Shown: in pieces, positions 24,950-32,884 of the stretch
How positions within the stretch are numbered: position 1 is the stretch's first letter
Layout of the letters: each line of letters starts with the position of its first letter
Assembly (NCBI GenBank): GCA_027729635.1
Contig: JAQCEM010000016.1
Span: 1 to 50,376 of the forward strand
Direction: 5' to 3'
Source: Casp-actino8 sp001510335
GTDB lineage: Bacteria > Actinomycetota > Acidimicrobiia > Acidimicrobiales > Ilumatobacteraceae
DNA length: 50,376 nt
The notes under the pieces: generated by a model
The model's database searches: none
What the model saw: the letters and a program-made list of their open reading frames with translations, nothing else
Told to the model about the DNA's origin: nothing
Translations under genes and position numbers: made by a program

Positions 24950-26515
24950 ATGGCACGCATTCTCGTCTCTGAAGAAATTGCCGACGGCGGTCTTGACCGC
25001 CTGCGGGCAGATGGACACACCGTCGACGTACAACTCGACCTCACCCCAGAGACGCTTCCAGCGGCTCTGAAAGGCGCTCACGCCCTGATTATTCGCTCAG
25101 CAACCCAGGTGACGGCTGAAGCCCTCGAGTTCGCTGATGAGCTCATCGTGGTGGGTCGCGCCGGAATCGGCCTCGACAATGTTGACGTTGAAGCCGCCAC
25201 GCGGCGGGGCGTCATGGTCGTCAATGCTCCACAAAGCAACATCGTTTCAGCAGCCGAACACACCATGGCTTTGCTCATGGCCTGCGCGCGCAATGTGCCC
25301 CAAGCGCACGCAGCGCTTAAGGCCGGTCGGTGGGAGCGCAGCAAGTGGGAAGGTGTCGAACTCGCCGACAAGACCCTTGGTGTCATTGGCCTTGGTCGCA
25401 TTGGCAAGTTGGTCGCGCAGCGCGCACTGGCGTTTGGTATGCGCCTCGTTGCGTACGATCCATTTGTTTCAGAAGAACGCGCTCGTCAAATGAATGTTGA
25501 AATGATGAGCCTCGATGATGTCATTGCACAAAGTGACTTCATCACGGTGCATTTGCCCAAGACCAAAGAAACTAAAGGCATCATCGGCCGAGAAATTTTG
25601 GCCAAGGCCAAGCCTGACTTGCGTGTGATCAACGTTGCGCGCGGTGGCATCGTTGATGAAGCCGCACTCGCTGAAGCAGTTGCTTCTGGTCAAATCGCTG
25701 GTGCAGCACTCGACGTGTTTGATGTTGAGCCGTGCACCGATAGCCCACTGTTCGCTCTTGACAACATCGTTGTCACCCCGCACCTCGGTGCAAGTACTCG
25801 CGAAGCACAAGATAAGGCTGGCGACACGATTGCCGACATGGTGAAGTTGGCCCTTGCCGGAGACTTCGTGCCATTTGCAGTGAACGTGTCGGCGGCCGAA
25901 GCCAACGAAACACTTCGTCCGTACCTGCCGCTTGCTGAACGCCTTGGTGGATTGTTCGCATCGCTTGTTGGCCAATTGCCGAAGCAACTTGAGATCACTG
26001 CCGAAGGCGAAATTGGTCAATACGACAATCGCATTTTGACGCTCAGTGTTTTGAAGGGTTTCTTTGGTTCAATGAGTGACGAGCCGGTTTCGTACGTGAA
26101 TGCTCCACAGATGGCTAAGAACGCCGGTCTTGAAATTCGAGAAACATCGTCACGTGATTCGCGCAATTTTGTGAACCTCATCACTCTGCGTAGTGATGGC
26201 CACAGTATTTCGGCCACATTGACTGGTCGTAACGGCGAACCGCGTTTAGTCATGATTGACGACCACGCAACTGATGTGCCGCCAGCGGAAAACATGTTGG
26301 TCGTGCGTAACGACGATCGTCCTGGTGTGATTGGTGTTGTTGGAACCGTATTGGGTAGCGCCGGTGTGAACATCAACGACATGGGCGTCGGACGTAGTTC
26401 GGTGGCGGGTTCAGCATTGATGGTCATTGCATCATCGGGCCCGGCACCAGATGAAGTTCTGGCTGCGCTTCGGGCCGCACCTGGCATTACCAGCGTTCAC
26501 GTATTAACGGCCTGA
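24950..26515 (+). CDS. serA: D-3-phosphoglycerate dehydrogenase (long, ACT-domain type)
   Basis: 521 residues, the first step of serine synthesis from 3-phosphoglycerate. NAD-binding G-L-G-R-I-G at 147-152; catalytic R231 (N-V-A-R-G-G), E260 and H278 (P-H-L-G-A-S-T). After the catalytic part come an intervening (ASB-type) domain and a C-terminal ACT domain (about 445-521, from V-V-R-N-D-D-R-P-G-V), the layout of the mycobacterial enzyme, which is inhibited by serine. The 3' end overlaps pyrF by 19 bases. No Shine-Dalgarno sequence is evident. Confidence 0.95.
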   Translation: MARILVSEEIADGGLDRLRADGHTVDVQLDLTPETLPAALKGAHALIIRSATQVTAEALEFADELIVVGRAGIGLDNVDVEAATRRGVMVVNAPQSNIVSAAEHTMALLMACARNVPQAHAALKAGRWERSKWEGVELADKTLGVIGLGRIGKLVAQRALAFGMRLVAYDPFVSEERARQMNVEMMSLDDVIAQSDFITVHLPKTKETKGIIGREILAKAKPDLRVINVARGGIVDEAALAEAVASGQIAGAALDVFDVEPCTDSPLFALDNIVVTPHLGASTREAQDKAGDTIADMVKLALAGDFVPFAVNVSAAEANETLRPYLPLAERLGGLFASLVGQLPKQLEITAEGEIGQYDNRILTLSVLKGFFGSMSDEPVSYVNAPQMAKNAGLEIRETSSRDSRNFVNLITLRSDGHSISATLTGRNGEPRLVMIDDHATDVPPAENMLVVRNDDRPGVIGVVGTVLGSAGVNINDMGVGRSSVAGSALMVIASSGPAPDEVLAALRAAPGITSVHVLTA

Positions 26516-27312
26516 AAAATCTCGTCACGAGTCGCTAGTGCGACTCGGCGTGCCGCTTCAGCAAAGTCTTCGCCGCTTGATGCATACAAAATAGCGCGCG
26601 ATGAGTTGATCATCATTCCGGTGCCGTTTGCAGTGGCGCCAGCATTGACGGTGGCAACAACATCGCCACCTTGGGCACCAATTCCAGGTACGAGCAATGG
26701 CATGTCGCCCACGATGCCACGCACTGTCGCCAGCTCGGCGGGATACGTCGCACCAACAACCAGCGCGACTTCACCCAACTTGCTCCACTGATCGGCCGCC
26801 ATGTGTGCGACGTGTTGATACATCGGTCGACCATCGGTTGTGAGCATTTGTAAATCGCCGCTGCCCGGGTTGGATGTGCGACACAAAACGATGACGCCTT
26901 TTCCGGAGTGCGACAAGAACGGCTCAAGTGAGTCGGTGCCTAGATACGGGTTCACGGTGACTGCATCGGCGCCGTAACGCACAAATGCTTCGTGGGCATA
27001 ACGTTCGGCGGTCGGCCCGATGTCGCCACGTTTGGCGTCAAGAATCAACACCACTCGTGGGTGATTGCTCCGAATGTGCTCGCAGAGTTTTTCCAATTGC
27101 GCCTCGGCACCAACGGCGGCAAAGTAGGCAATTTGTGGTTTGAACGAGCATGCGAGATCGGCACTGGCGTCTGCGATTTCTGCACAAAAACGAAAGATCG
27201 AATCGGGGCCATTGAGATGCGCAGGAATCCTGGCGGGGTCGGGGTCAAGTCCGACACAAAGCATTGAGCCACTCGTGGCCCACGCATGATTCAGTTTGTC
27301 GTGGAAGCCCAC
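26497..27312 (-). CDS. pyrF: orotidine-5'-phosphate decarboxylase (type 2)
   Basis: 271 residues; final step of UMP synthesis. The active-site cluster is L-D-A-K-R-G-D-I-G with D92, K94 and D97, in the form used by the longer actinobacterial type 2 enzymes. The phosphate-binding loop is near V-P-G-I-G-A-Q-G-G. It lies 9 bases downstream of the ferredoxin gene, at the end of a leuA - ferredoxin - pyrF run, and overlaps convergent serA by 19 bases. Confidence 0.94.
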   Translation of the reverse strand: MGFHDKLNHAWATSGSMLCVGLDPDPARIPAHLNGPDSIFRFCAEIADASADLACSFKPQIAYFAAVGAEAQLEKLCEHIRSNHPRVVLILDAKRGDIGPTAERYAHEAFVRYGADAVTVNPYLGTDSLEPFLSHSGKGVIVLCRTSNPGSGDLQMLTTDGRPMYQHVAHMAADQWSKLGEVALVVGATYPAELATVRGIVGDMPLLVPGIGAQGGDVVATVNAGATANGTGMMINSSRAILYASSGEDFAEAARRVALATRDEIFQAVNT

Positions 27313-27321
27313 GAAGCAGAC

Positions 27322-27513
27322 TCAGCCCTCAACCGTGATGGCGGCAGTGGGGCACAAGTCGGCAGCCTGCTCGACCTTTTCGCGCAACTCTTCACCCGGA
27401 TTTTCGATGAGCACATAGAGGTAACCGTCACTACGAACTTCAAAAACCTCGGGGCATACCTGCATGCATGAACCGGTCGATGCACAAATATCAAAATCGA
27501 CTGAAACCTTCAT
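27322..27513 (-). CDS. small single-cluster ferredoxin
   Basis: 63 residues. Cysteines lie at C10, C16 and C20-P with a fourth in L-C-P-T near the end; the position that would be the second Cys of a 4Fe-4S motif is T13. This is the pattern of actinobacterial 3Fe-4S ferredoxins that feed cytochromes P450 and other oxidoreductases. AAGGAG stands 8 bases before the ATG. It sits between leuA (51 bases upstream) and pyrF, an arrangement with no obvious functional reason; the redox partner is unknown. Confidence 0.88.
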   Translation of the reverse strand: MKVSVDFDICASTGSCMQVCPEVFEVRSDGYLYVLIENPGEELREKVEQAADLCPTAAITVEG

Positions 27514-27564
27514 GATGTTGTCTCCTTACTTGTCAAACCTGATGAGTTTTTACTGAATTCAACC

Positions 27565-29283
27565 CTAGTGCGCGGTGGTCAAAGTGTGGCGTTCGTGAGC
27601 CGACAGGACGGCACGCAATGAGGCGGTCACGGTGTTTTCGTCGGTACCGACGCCCCACAACACATCGCCATCGCCGTTGGTGGTTTCAACGTAAGCCACG
27701 GCTTTGGCCTCGGATCCCTTGCCAATGGCGTGCTCGGTGTAGTCGACCACGTCAAGGTTGGCATTGAGTCCAGTGCGCATGGCAGCCACGAACGCGTCAA
27801 TGGGTCCGTTGCCCTCGCCGCTGATGGTTTGGTGCTGGCCGTCAATGACCAACTGCGCGGTGATCGTGGTGCGCCCGCCACCACTTGAGACGCTGCGCAT
27901 CTCGTGGCTCTCAAGAACGAACCTTGGCGACTCGCTGAGGTATTCATCTTGGAAAGCAGTCCACATGGTGACGGGACTGATTTCGGTTCCGAGGTCTTCA
28001 GTGATGTGCTGAATGTTCTTGGAGAACTCAATTTGCAGACGGCGTGGCAAATCAAAACCGTGTTCAGACTTCATCACGTATGCGACGCCGCCCTTACCGC
28101 TTTGACTGTTCACACGAATGACTGCTTCGTACGTGCGACCAAGGTGCTTGGGATCAAGTGGCAAATACGGAACACCCCAGGTGTCGTAACCGTCGCCCAG
28201 TTTTTCAAGCCCCTTCTTGATGGCGTCTTGGTGACTACCGCTGAATGCGGTGTACACCAGGTCGCCCACGTACGGGTGACGCGGGTGCACAGGCAAACGA
28301 TTGCAATACTCGGCAGTACGACGCAACGCGTCAATGTCAGTAATGTCGAGTTCGGGATCAACGCCATTGACAAACAAGTTGAGTGCCAAGTTGATGATGT
28401 CGACGTTGCCGGTACGTTCGCCATTGCCAAACAGTGTTCCTTCAACGCGATCGGCGCCGGCCATCACGCCGAATTCGGCAGCAGCGACACCACAGCCACG
28501 ATCGTTATGCGGATGCAAACTGATAATCACGCTGTCGCGATCTTTGATGGTGCGACAGAACCACTCAATAACATCGCCATAAACGTTGGGGCTATAGCAC
28601 TCAACTGTTGCGGGCAAGTTCAGGATGAGTGGATTTTCGGGAGTCGGCTTAATGACATCCATGACTGCTTCACACACTTCGATTGCGTATTCGGGTTCGG
28701 TGAGCGTGAAACTTTCAGGGGAGTATTCGTAACGCACGATTGTTCCGGGCAAGGTGCTTTCCATTGACTTGCACTTCTCGGCAGCATGAACCGCGATCGC
28801 TTTGATGCCAGGCTTGTCAAGGTTGAACACCACGTCGCGCTGCAAAGGATTCGTCGAGTTGTAAAAGTGCACGATCGCTTGCTTGCTACCGCGCAACGAT
28901 TCGTAGGTGCGTTCAATGAGTTCATCGCGACTTTGTACGAGCACTTGAATTGTCACGTTGTCGGGAACCAAGTTCTCTTCAACGAGTTGGCGAACGAAAT
29001 CAAAGTCGGGTTGGCTGGCTGACGGAAAGCCCACTTCAATTTCGGTGAAACCGATCTTGCAGAGTTCTTCAAACATACGGCGCTTGCGTTCGGGGTCCAT
29101 GGGGTCGATGAGGGCCTGATTGCCGTCACGTAAGTCAACTGAACACCACAATGGGGCTTTGTCGATCATCTTGTTGGGCCACGTGCGGTCGGTGAGCACC
29201 AACGGAATGAACGGCTTGTACTTGTCGAACGCCATGCGGTTTTTGCCGCCATTAACGAACTGGGCTGAGTTCTTGATGTTCAT
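27565..29283 (-). CDS. leuA: 2-isopropylmalate synthase
   Basis: 572 residues; condenses acetyl-CoA with 2-ketoisovalerate, the committed step of leucine synthesis. The N-terminal TIM barrel has D-L-R-D-G-N-Q and H-P-H-N-D-R-G, with the metal-binding His residues, and the C-terminal regulatory domain for leucine feedback follows. This is the long actinobacterial form. ATG 29283 is chosen because GGGAG lies 6 bases upstream; the open frame to 29391 would run through the attenuator terminator. Expression is probably controlled by the leucine leader upstream. Ferredoxin and pyrF follow on the same strand. Confidence 0.95.
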   Translation of the reverse strand: MNIKNSAQFVNGGKNRMAFDKYKPFIPLVLTDRTWPNKMIDKAPLWCSVDLRDGNQALIDPMDPERKRRMFEELCKIGFTEIEVGFPSASQPDFDFVRQLVEENLVPDNVTIQVLVQSRDELIERTYESLRGSKQAIVHFYNSTNPLQRDVVFNLDKPGIKAIAVHAAEKCKSMESTLPGTIVRYEYSPESFTLTEPEYAIEVCEAVMDVIKPTPENPLILNLPATVECYSPNVYGDVIEWFCRTIKDRDSVIISLHPHNDRGCGVAAAEFGVMAGADRVEGTLFGNGERTGNVDIINLALNLFVNGVDPELDITDIDALRRTAEYCNRLPVHPRHPYVGDLVYTAFSGSHQDAIKKGLEKLGDGYDTWGVPYLPLDPKHLGRTYEAVIRVNSQSGKGGVAYVMKSEHGFDLPRRLQIEFSKNIQHITEDLGTEISPVTMWTAFQDEYLSESPRFVLESHEMRSVSSGGGRTTITAQLVIDGQHQTISGEGNGPIDAFVAAMRTGLNANLDVVDYTEHAIGKGSEAKAVAYVETTNGDGDVLWGVGTDENTVTASLRAVLSAHERHTLTTAH

Positions 29284-29366
29284 GTTGTACTCCCGTTGTA
29301 CGAACTTGGGTTGTGAGTTGGGTTGGCGGACTGGTTCTTGGACGTTGTGGGCGAATGCGAGAAATG

Positions 29367-29396
29367 AAAAAACCCCGGCGCTGGTGCGCACGGGGC
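29367..29396 (-). terminator. attenuator terminator upstream of leuA
   Basis: On the minus strand CCCCG and GCGC, separated by one bulged T, pair with GCGC and CGGGG across an ACCA loop, giving nine strong pairs. Six T residues follow directly (29372-29367). This is a textbook intrinsic terminator placed 83 bases before the leuA start, inside its 5' leader. Confidence 0.85.
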
Positions 29397-29399
29397 TTT

Positions 29400-29425
29400 G
29401 GCGAACGCGTTATGGGGCGCTCGCC
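29400..29425 (-). other. leuA leader hairpin (pause/anti-antiterminator arm)
   Basis: GGCGAGCG (29425-29418) pairs with CGTTCGCC (29407-29400) with one G-T wobble and a ten-base loop. The left arm starts right after the leader-peptide stop and 6 bases after the last Leu codon, so a ribosome stalled on the Leu codons would cover it. I could not find a strong alternative pairing between the right arm and the terminator, so the antiterminator is unresolved. Confidence 0.55.
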
Positions 29426-29458
29426 CTAACTAAGAAGGAGTCCGATCAACTGGGTCAC
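29426..29458 (-). CDS. leuL: leucine-rich leader peptide of leuA
   Basis: A ten-codon ORF reading VTQLIGLLLS then TAG, with Leu codons TTG, CTC, CTT and CTT, the last three consecutive. It begins with GTG 7 bases after TAGCGT (29466-29471), so it would be translated as a leaderless transcript, and is followed at once by two hairpins, the second a terminator. Coupled transcription attenuation by leucyl-tRNA supply is the expected mechanism; comparable leuA leaders have been predicted in other Actinobacteria. Confidence 0.75.
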   Translation of the reverse strand: MTQLIGLLLS

Positions 29459-29465
29459 AGATCTG

Positions 29466-29495
29466 ACGCTACCGAACCGATGGCAGGGCGCGCAA
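29466..29495 (-). promoter_or_regulatory. leuA leader promoter
   Basis: On the minus strand TTGCGC (29495-29490), 18 bases, then TAGCGT (29471-29466), then 7 bases to the GTG of the leader peptide. Spacing fits a housekeeping sigma factor and a leaderless transcript beginning at or next to the GTG. Upstream bases 29496-29587 hold no other recognisable feature. Confidence 0.55.
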
Positions 29496-29587
29496 CGACA
29501 CCGCACAAGGTTTCGAGCATTCGTACTCAACCGAGCCCTGAGACGGGCACTGAGCGGGCAATCAGGCGGTCTGTGGGCTCGTTCTGA

Positions 29588-29791
29588 TCATTCGGCGTTG
29601 ACAGACTCAGTCAACGAGGCCAATTCGGCATCGAGGAGCGCTGCTTCGACTTCGGCGATGACGGCACGCCAGTCGTATCCAACACCTTTACCCGGGTAGG
29701 TCTGTTCGGATGACATCTGTTCGGGTGACACGTTGACGATACTCACCGTGTTCAAACTCTGTTGAGTGAAAGGGGTCGAGTAAACACTCAT
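29588..29791 (-). CDS. small hypothetical protein
   Basis: 67 residues. A Ser/Gln/Thr-rich first half is followed by Y-P-G-K-G-V-G-Y-D-W and an acidic amphipathic helix (A-E-V-E-A-A-L-L-D-A-E-L-A-S-L). It has a strong Shine-Dalgarno GGGAGG 8 bases before the ATG, and a GATAAT -10 candidate lies upstream on the minus strand (29834-29839). These signals suggest a real gene. No family recognised; it lies between the divergent thioredoxin gene and the leuA leader. Function unknown. Confidence 0.55.
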   Translation of the reverse strand: MSVYSTPFTQQSLNTVSIVNVSPEQMSSEQTYPGKGVGYDWRAVIAEVEAALLDAELASLTESVNAE

Positions 29792-29941
29792 TGGTCGGAC
29801 CTCCCGGTAGTTGTCGTTGTCAGGTGTTGGGTGATTATCACTTCGCTGTTGGACCGCAAGTAAACGGACTGCGGAAACCTAACGAGATTTCACCCCCATG
29901 TCTATGCATTTGGGCAAATTTTTAGTCAATGTGACATGCGC

Positions 29942-29947
29942 TACAAT
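29942..29947 (+). promoter_or_regulatory. -10 element candidate for the thioredoxin gene
   Basis: TACAAT, a near-consensus -10 hexamer, stands 90 bases before the thioredoxin ATG. No clear -35 is found 16-18 bases upstream. The rest of the 246-base gap to the small ORF shows only that gene's Shine-Dalgarno and -10 candidates. Confidence 0.4.
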
Positions 29948-30037
29948 TGGCGAAGATTCCCCAGCGTGTCAGGGGTGTTGAATCTGAATTGAGTCACGAA
30001 ACTCGTGGCGGTTATCGACAAGGAACGAGGTCCCGTC

Positions 30038-30412
30038 ATGGGCGTAGCAGTTGAACTATCAAGCGAGAATTTTGAATCGACAATAACGAGCAATGACCTT
30101 GTTCTTGTTGACTTTTGGGCCTCATGGTGCGGTCCATGTCGTCAGTTTGCCCCGGTCTTTGAAGCGGTCGCTGAAAAGAATCCGACTGCTGTCTTCGGCA
30201 AAGTTGATACCGAAGCTCAGCAAGATTTGGCGGGAGCCTTCGGAATTCAGTCGATCCCGACGTTGATGGTTTTCCGTCAAGGTGTCATGTTGTACAACTC
30301 GCCGGGAGCGTTGCCACAACATTCACTCGAAGACTTGGTGAGCAAAGCGCTCGAGTTGGATATGGATGAAGTGCGGGCCGAAATCGCTGCGCAAGAAGAA
30401 AACAACTCCTAA
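30038..30412 (+). CDS. trxA: thioredoxin
   Basis: 124 residues, single thioredoxin fold with the redox pair W-C31-G-P-C34 and the cis-Pro loop S-I-P-T. No signal peptide, so cytosolic dithiol-disulfide exchange. ATG 30038 is preferred over the upstream GTG 30005 because GAGG lies 7 bases before it and the protein then begins at the usual place. The C-terminus has an extra acidic helix of about 20 residues compared with short thioredoxins. The gene stands alone. Confidence 0.93.
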   Translation: MGVAVELSSENFESTITSNDLVLVDFWASWCGPCRQFAPVFEAVAEKNPTAVFGKVDTEAQQDLAGAFGIQSIPTLMVFRQGVMLYNSPGALPQHSLEDLVSKALELDMDEVRAEIAAQEENNS

Positions 30413-30633
30413 CTACATCGCCGCAGAGTGTCAGAACAACTGTCAGAACGATAAAAATTTCTAAAAGTAAAGTGAAGACTTATTCGCTTCACTGACGGGT
30501 GAACTGCGATTGTTCATGTAGTGTTCACTTTGCCGCTCCCGCCAGCGGCATTAACGGCCCGGCCAGCTTGAGCTTTACCGCTCGCTACCGGGTCGTTGAT
30601 TTTGTCCGCTGTCTTTTGTCTATGGTGTCACTT

Positions 30634-31881
30634 ATGTCAAGCACCAGTAGTCACGGTCTTCCATTTGTCGATGCCAGCGAAGTCGGGATGAGCACCGAAC
30701 GACTCGCCCGAATTGAAAATCACTTCAAGAGTTATGTCGATGAATCGTTACTTGCTGGCTGGGCTGTCACGGTCGCTCGAGAAGGAAAGATCGCTTTGTC
30801 GGCTTCATGTGGTTTGGCCGATCGTGAAAACAACAAACCGATTGCCGATGACACGATTTATCGCATTTTCTCGATGACCAAGCCGATTACCGCAGTGGCC
30901 GCAATGATGCTGTGGGAACAAGGCAAGTTTGAACTTCATGATCATGTCTCAAAGTTCATTCCCGAATTTGGCGAATCAAAAGTTTTCCTTGGTGGCACGT
31001 TTTTAAAGCCAGTGCTCGGACCGCAAACCAGCGCGATGGAAATGTGGCATCTGTTCACGCACACCGCTGGTTTGACGTATGGCTTCATGTATTCGCATCC
31101 TGTCGACGAGTTGTATCGCCGCGCCGGCTTGGAATGGGGCTTCCCGCGCGAACTCGATCTTGCTGGCGTGTGTTCATTGCTCGCACAACAACCACTCTTA
31201 TTCCAGCCCGGCACCGAGTGGAATTATTCAACGTCGATTGACGTGTTGGGACGAGTCGTTGAAGTCATTAGTGGCCAACGCTTGGGCGACTTCTTGCACG
31301 ATCGGATTTTTGCGCCACTTGGCATGAATGACACTGCGTTCTATTGCCCTGAAGAAAAAGCCGATCGGTTAGCAGCGTTGTATCTCGCACATCCCAAAAC
31401 ACGTCTCGCTAAACGTGGTGATGCTGCCGATCGTGGAACGAAAAAACTGCCAGCTGCTGATGGTGGCGGCGGAGGCTTGGTATCAACGATGCCTGACTAT
31501 GTGCGCTTTGCTGAAATGCTGCGTCGCGGTGGCGAGTTCAATGGTGTGCGCTTGTTGTCGCCGCGAACCGTGCAATACATGGCGAGTAATCATTTGCCAG
31601 GTAATGCTGATCTCACCGAGTTTGGTCGACCTCTCTTCGCTGAAACCGATTATGACGGTGTGGGATTCGGCCTGGGGATGAGCGTGACGATGGACCCAGT
31701 TGCGACGAAGACTGCCGGTTCGGTCGGTGACTTTGGTTGGGGTGGGGCGGCCAGCACTTGGTTCATGGTTGATCCTGTTGAAGACCTCACCTTGACCTTC
31801 ATGACTCAACTCATACCATCGAGTACGCACCGGTTTAGATCGCAGTTGAAGCAGATGGTGCACCAGGCCTTGGTTGACTGA
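30634..31881 (+). CDS. beta-lactamase-fold serine hydrolase (class C / family VIII esterase-like)
   Basis: 415 residues. The nucleophile motif is S80-M-T-K83 and the second-shell Tyr is in W-N-Y-S near residue 197, with G-G-G-G-L-V-S-T later and G-W-G-G near the end, the pattern of EstB-like esterases and penicillin-binding-protein homologues. No signal peptide from this start, so a cytosolic esterase is more likely than an exported beta-lactamase. The frame is open to 30499; ATG 30634 is chosen since TATGGT lies 7 bases upstream, with TTGATT a further 19 bases up. Confidence 0.85.
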   Translation: MSSTSSHGLPFVDASEVGMSTERLARIENHFKSYVDESLLAGWAVTVAREGKIALSASCGLADRENNKPIADDTIYRIFSMTKPITAVAAMMLWEQGKFELHDHVSKFIPEFGESKVFLGGTFLKPVLGPQTSAMEMWHLFTHTAGLTYGFMYSHPVDELYRRAGLEWGFPRELDLAGVCSLLAQQPLLFQPGTEWNYSTSIDVLGRVVEVISGQRLGDFLHDRIFAPLGMNDTAFYCPEEKADRLAALYLAHPKTRLAKRGDAADRGTKKLPAADGGGGGLVSTMPDYVRFAEMLRRGGEFNGVRLLSPRTVQYMASNHLPGNADLTEFGRPLFAETDYDGVGFGLGMSVTMDPVATKTAGSVGDFGWGGAASTWFMVDPVEDLTLTFMTQLIPSSTHRFRSQLKQMVHQALVD

Positions 31882-31909
31882 CGGGTACGATTCGGTCAGA
31901 GGTGAGCAC

Positions 31910-32881
31910 ATGTTTCAACCAATGCCCAAAGATGCACGAATTTATGTAGCCGGTCATGGTGGCCTTGTCGGCAGTGCCGTCGTTCGACGACTACAAGCTG
32001 GTGGTTTCACCAACGTCCTCACGGCCACTCGTGCACAGCTCGATCTGCGCGATCAAGGTGCAGTGAATACATGGTTCGAAGACAATCGTCCCGACTATGT
32101 GTTCTTGGTCGCGGGAACCGTTGGAGGCATTTTGGCGAATAGCACGCGGCCTGCCGAGTTCATCTATGACAACTTGATGATTCACGGAACTGTTGTTGAC
32201 GCCAGTCATCGCGTGGGCATTACGAAGTTGTTGTATCTCGGCAGCTCGTGCATCTATCCGCGTCATGCAACTCAGCCAATTACTGAAGAGCAATTGCTCA
32301 CGGGTCCACTTGAACCAACGAACGAATGGTACGCAATCGCCAAGATTGCCGGCATCAAATTGTGTCAGGCCTATCGCCGTCAATACGGCAGCGATTTCAT
32401 TTCGGCGATGCCGACCAACTTGTACGGACCCGAAGACAACTTCGATCTTTCATCAAGCCATGTGTTGCCAGCACTCATTCGTAAATTTCATGACGCCAAG
32501 CAAAGCGGTGGCAAAGAAGTTGAGATCTGGGGAACGGGTAGCCCGATGCGTGAGTTCTTGCACGTTGACGACTTGGCCGATGCGTGTGTGTTTTTGATTG
32601 AGAACTACAGCGACGACATGCACATCAATGTTGGAACCGGCGTCGACCTCAGCATCCGCGAGTTAGCCGAAAAGGTTCGCGATGTTGTGTACCCAGCCGC
32701 TGAACTTCGTTTTGATACGTCAAAGCCTGACGGAACGCCACGAAAGGTTCTCGACGTGAGTCGATTGAACAACTTGGGTTGGTCGCCGAGTTACACGCTC
32801 GATAGTGGACTCGCTAGCACCTATCAGTGGTTCTTGGAGCAGCAAGACAGTCATACCGCAATGCGCGGTATGAAGCAGTAA
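31910..32881 (+). CDS. fcl: GDP-L-fucose synthase
   Basis: 323 residues, extended SDR epimerase-reductase. Nucleotide-binding G-H-G-G-L-V-G (15-21), catalytic S113 and C114 in G-S-S-C-I-Y-P, and Y141-A-I-A-K145. It converts GDP-4-keto-6-deoxymannose to GDP-L-fucose for cell-surface sugars. The partner GDP-mannose 4,6-dehydratase is not in the window. ATG 31910 is selected for the AGAGGTGAG ribosome binding site just upstream and TACGAT at 31886-31891. Confidence 0.92.
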   Translation: MFQPMPKDARIYVAGHGGLVGSAVVRRLQAGGFTNVLTATRAQLDLRDQGAVNTWFEDNRPDYVFLVAGTVGGILANSTRPAEFIYDNLMIHGTVVDASHRVGITKLLYLGSSCIYPRHATQPITEEQLLTGPLEPTNEWYAIAKIAGIKLCQAYRRQYGSDFISAMPTNLYGPEDNFDLSSSHVLPALIRKFHDAKQSGGKEVEIWGTGSPMREFLHVDDLADACVFLIENYSDDMHINVGTGVDLSIRELAEKVRDVVYPAAELRFDTSKPDGTPRKVLDVSRLNNLGWSPSYTLDSGLASTYQWFLEQQDSHTAMRGMKQ

Positions 32882-32884
32882 GAC

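Noticed and set aside
25469..26020. Minus-strand open frame of 183 codons inside serA
   Set aside because: Antisense to the SerA coding region with no domain and no ribosome binding site; a shadow frame.
27904..28767. Plus-strand open frame of 287 codons inside leuA
   Set aside because: Fully antisense to a certain gene with all LeuA motifs; the translation has no recognisable motif, and such long shadows arise from the codon pattern of the real strand.
30429..30449. Direct repeat TGTCAGAAC, two copies 12 bases apart
   Set aside because: Only two short copies with no third and no link to a promoter; could be chance.
30471..30493. AGTGAAG/CTTCACT inverted repeat after thioredoxin
   Set aside because: Seven A/T-rich pairs, nine-base loop, no T-tract; not convincing as terminator or operator.
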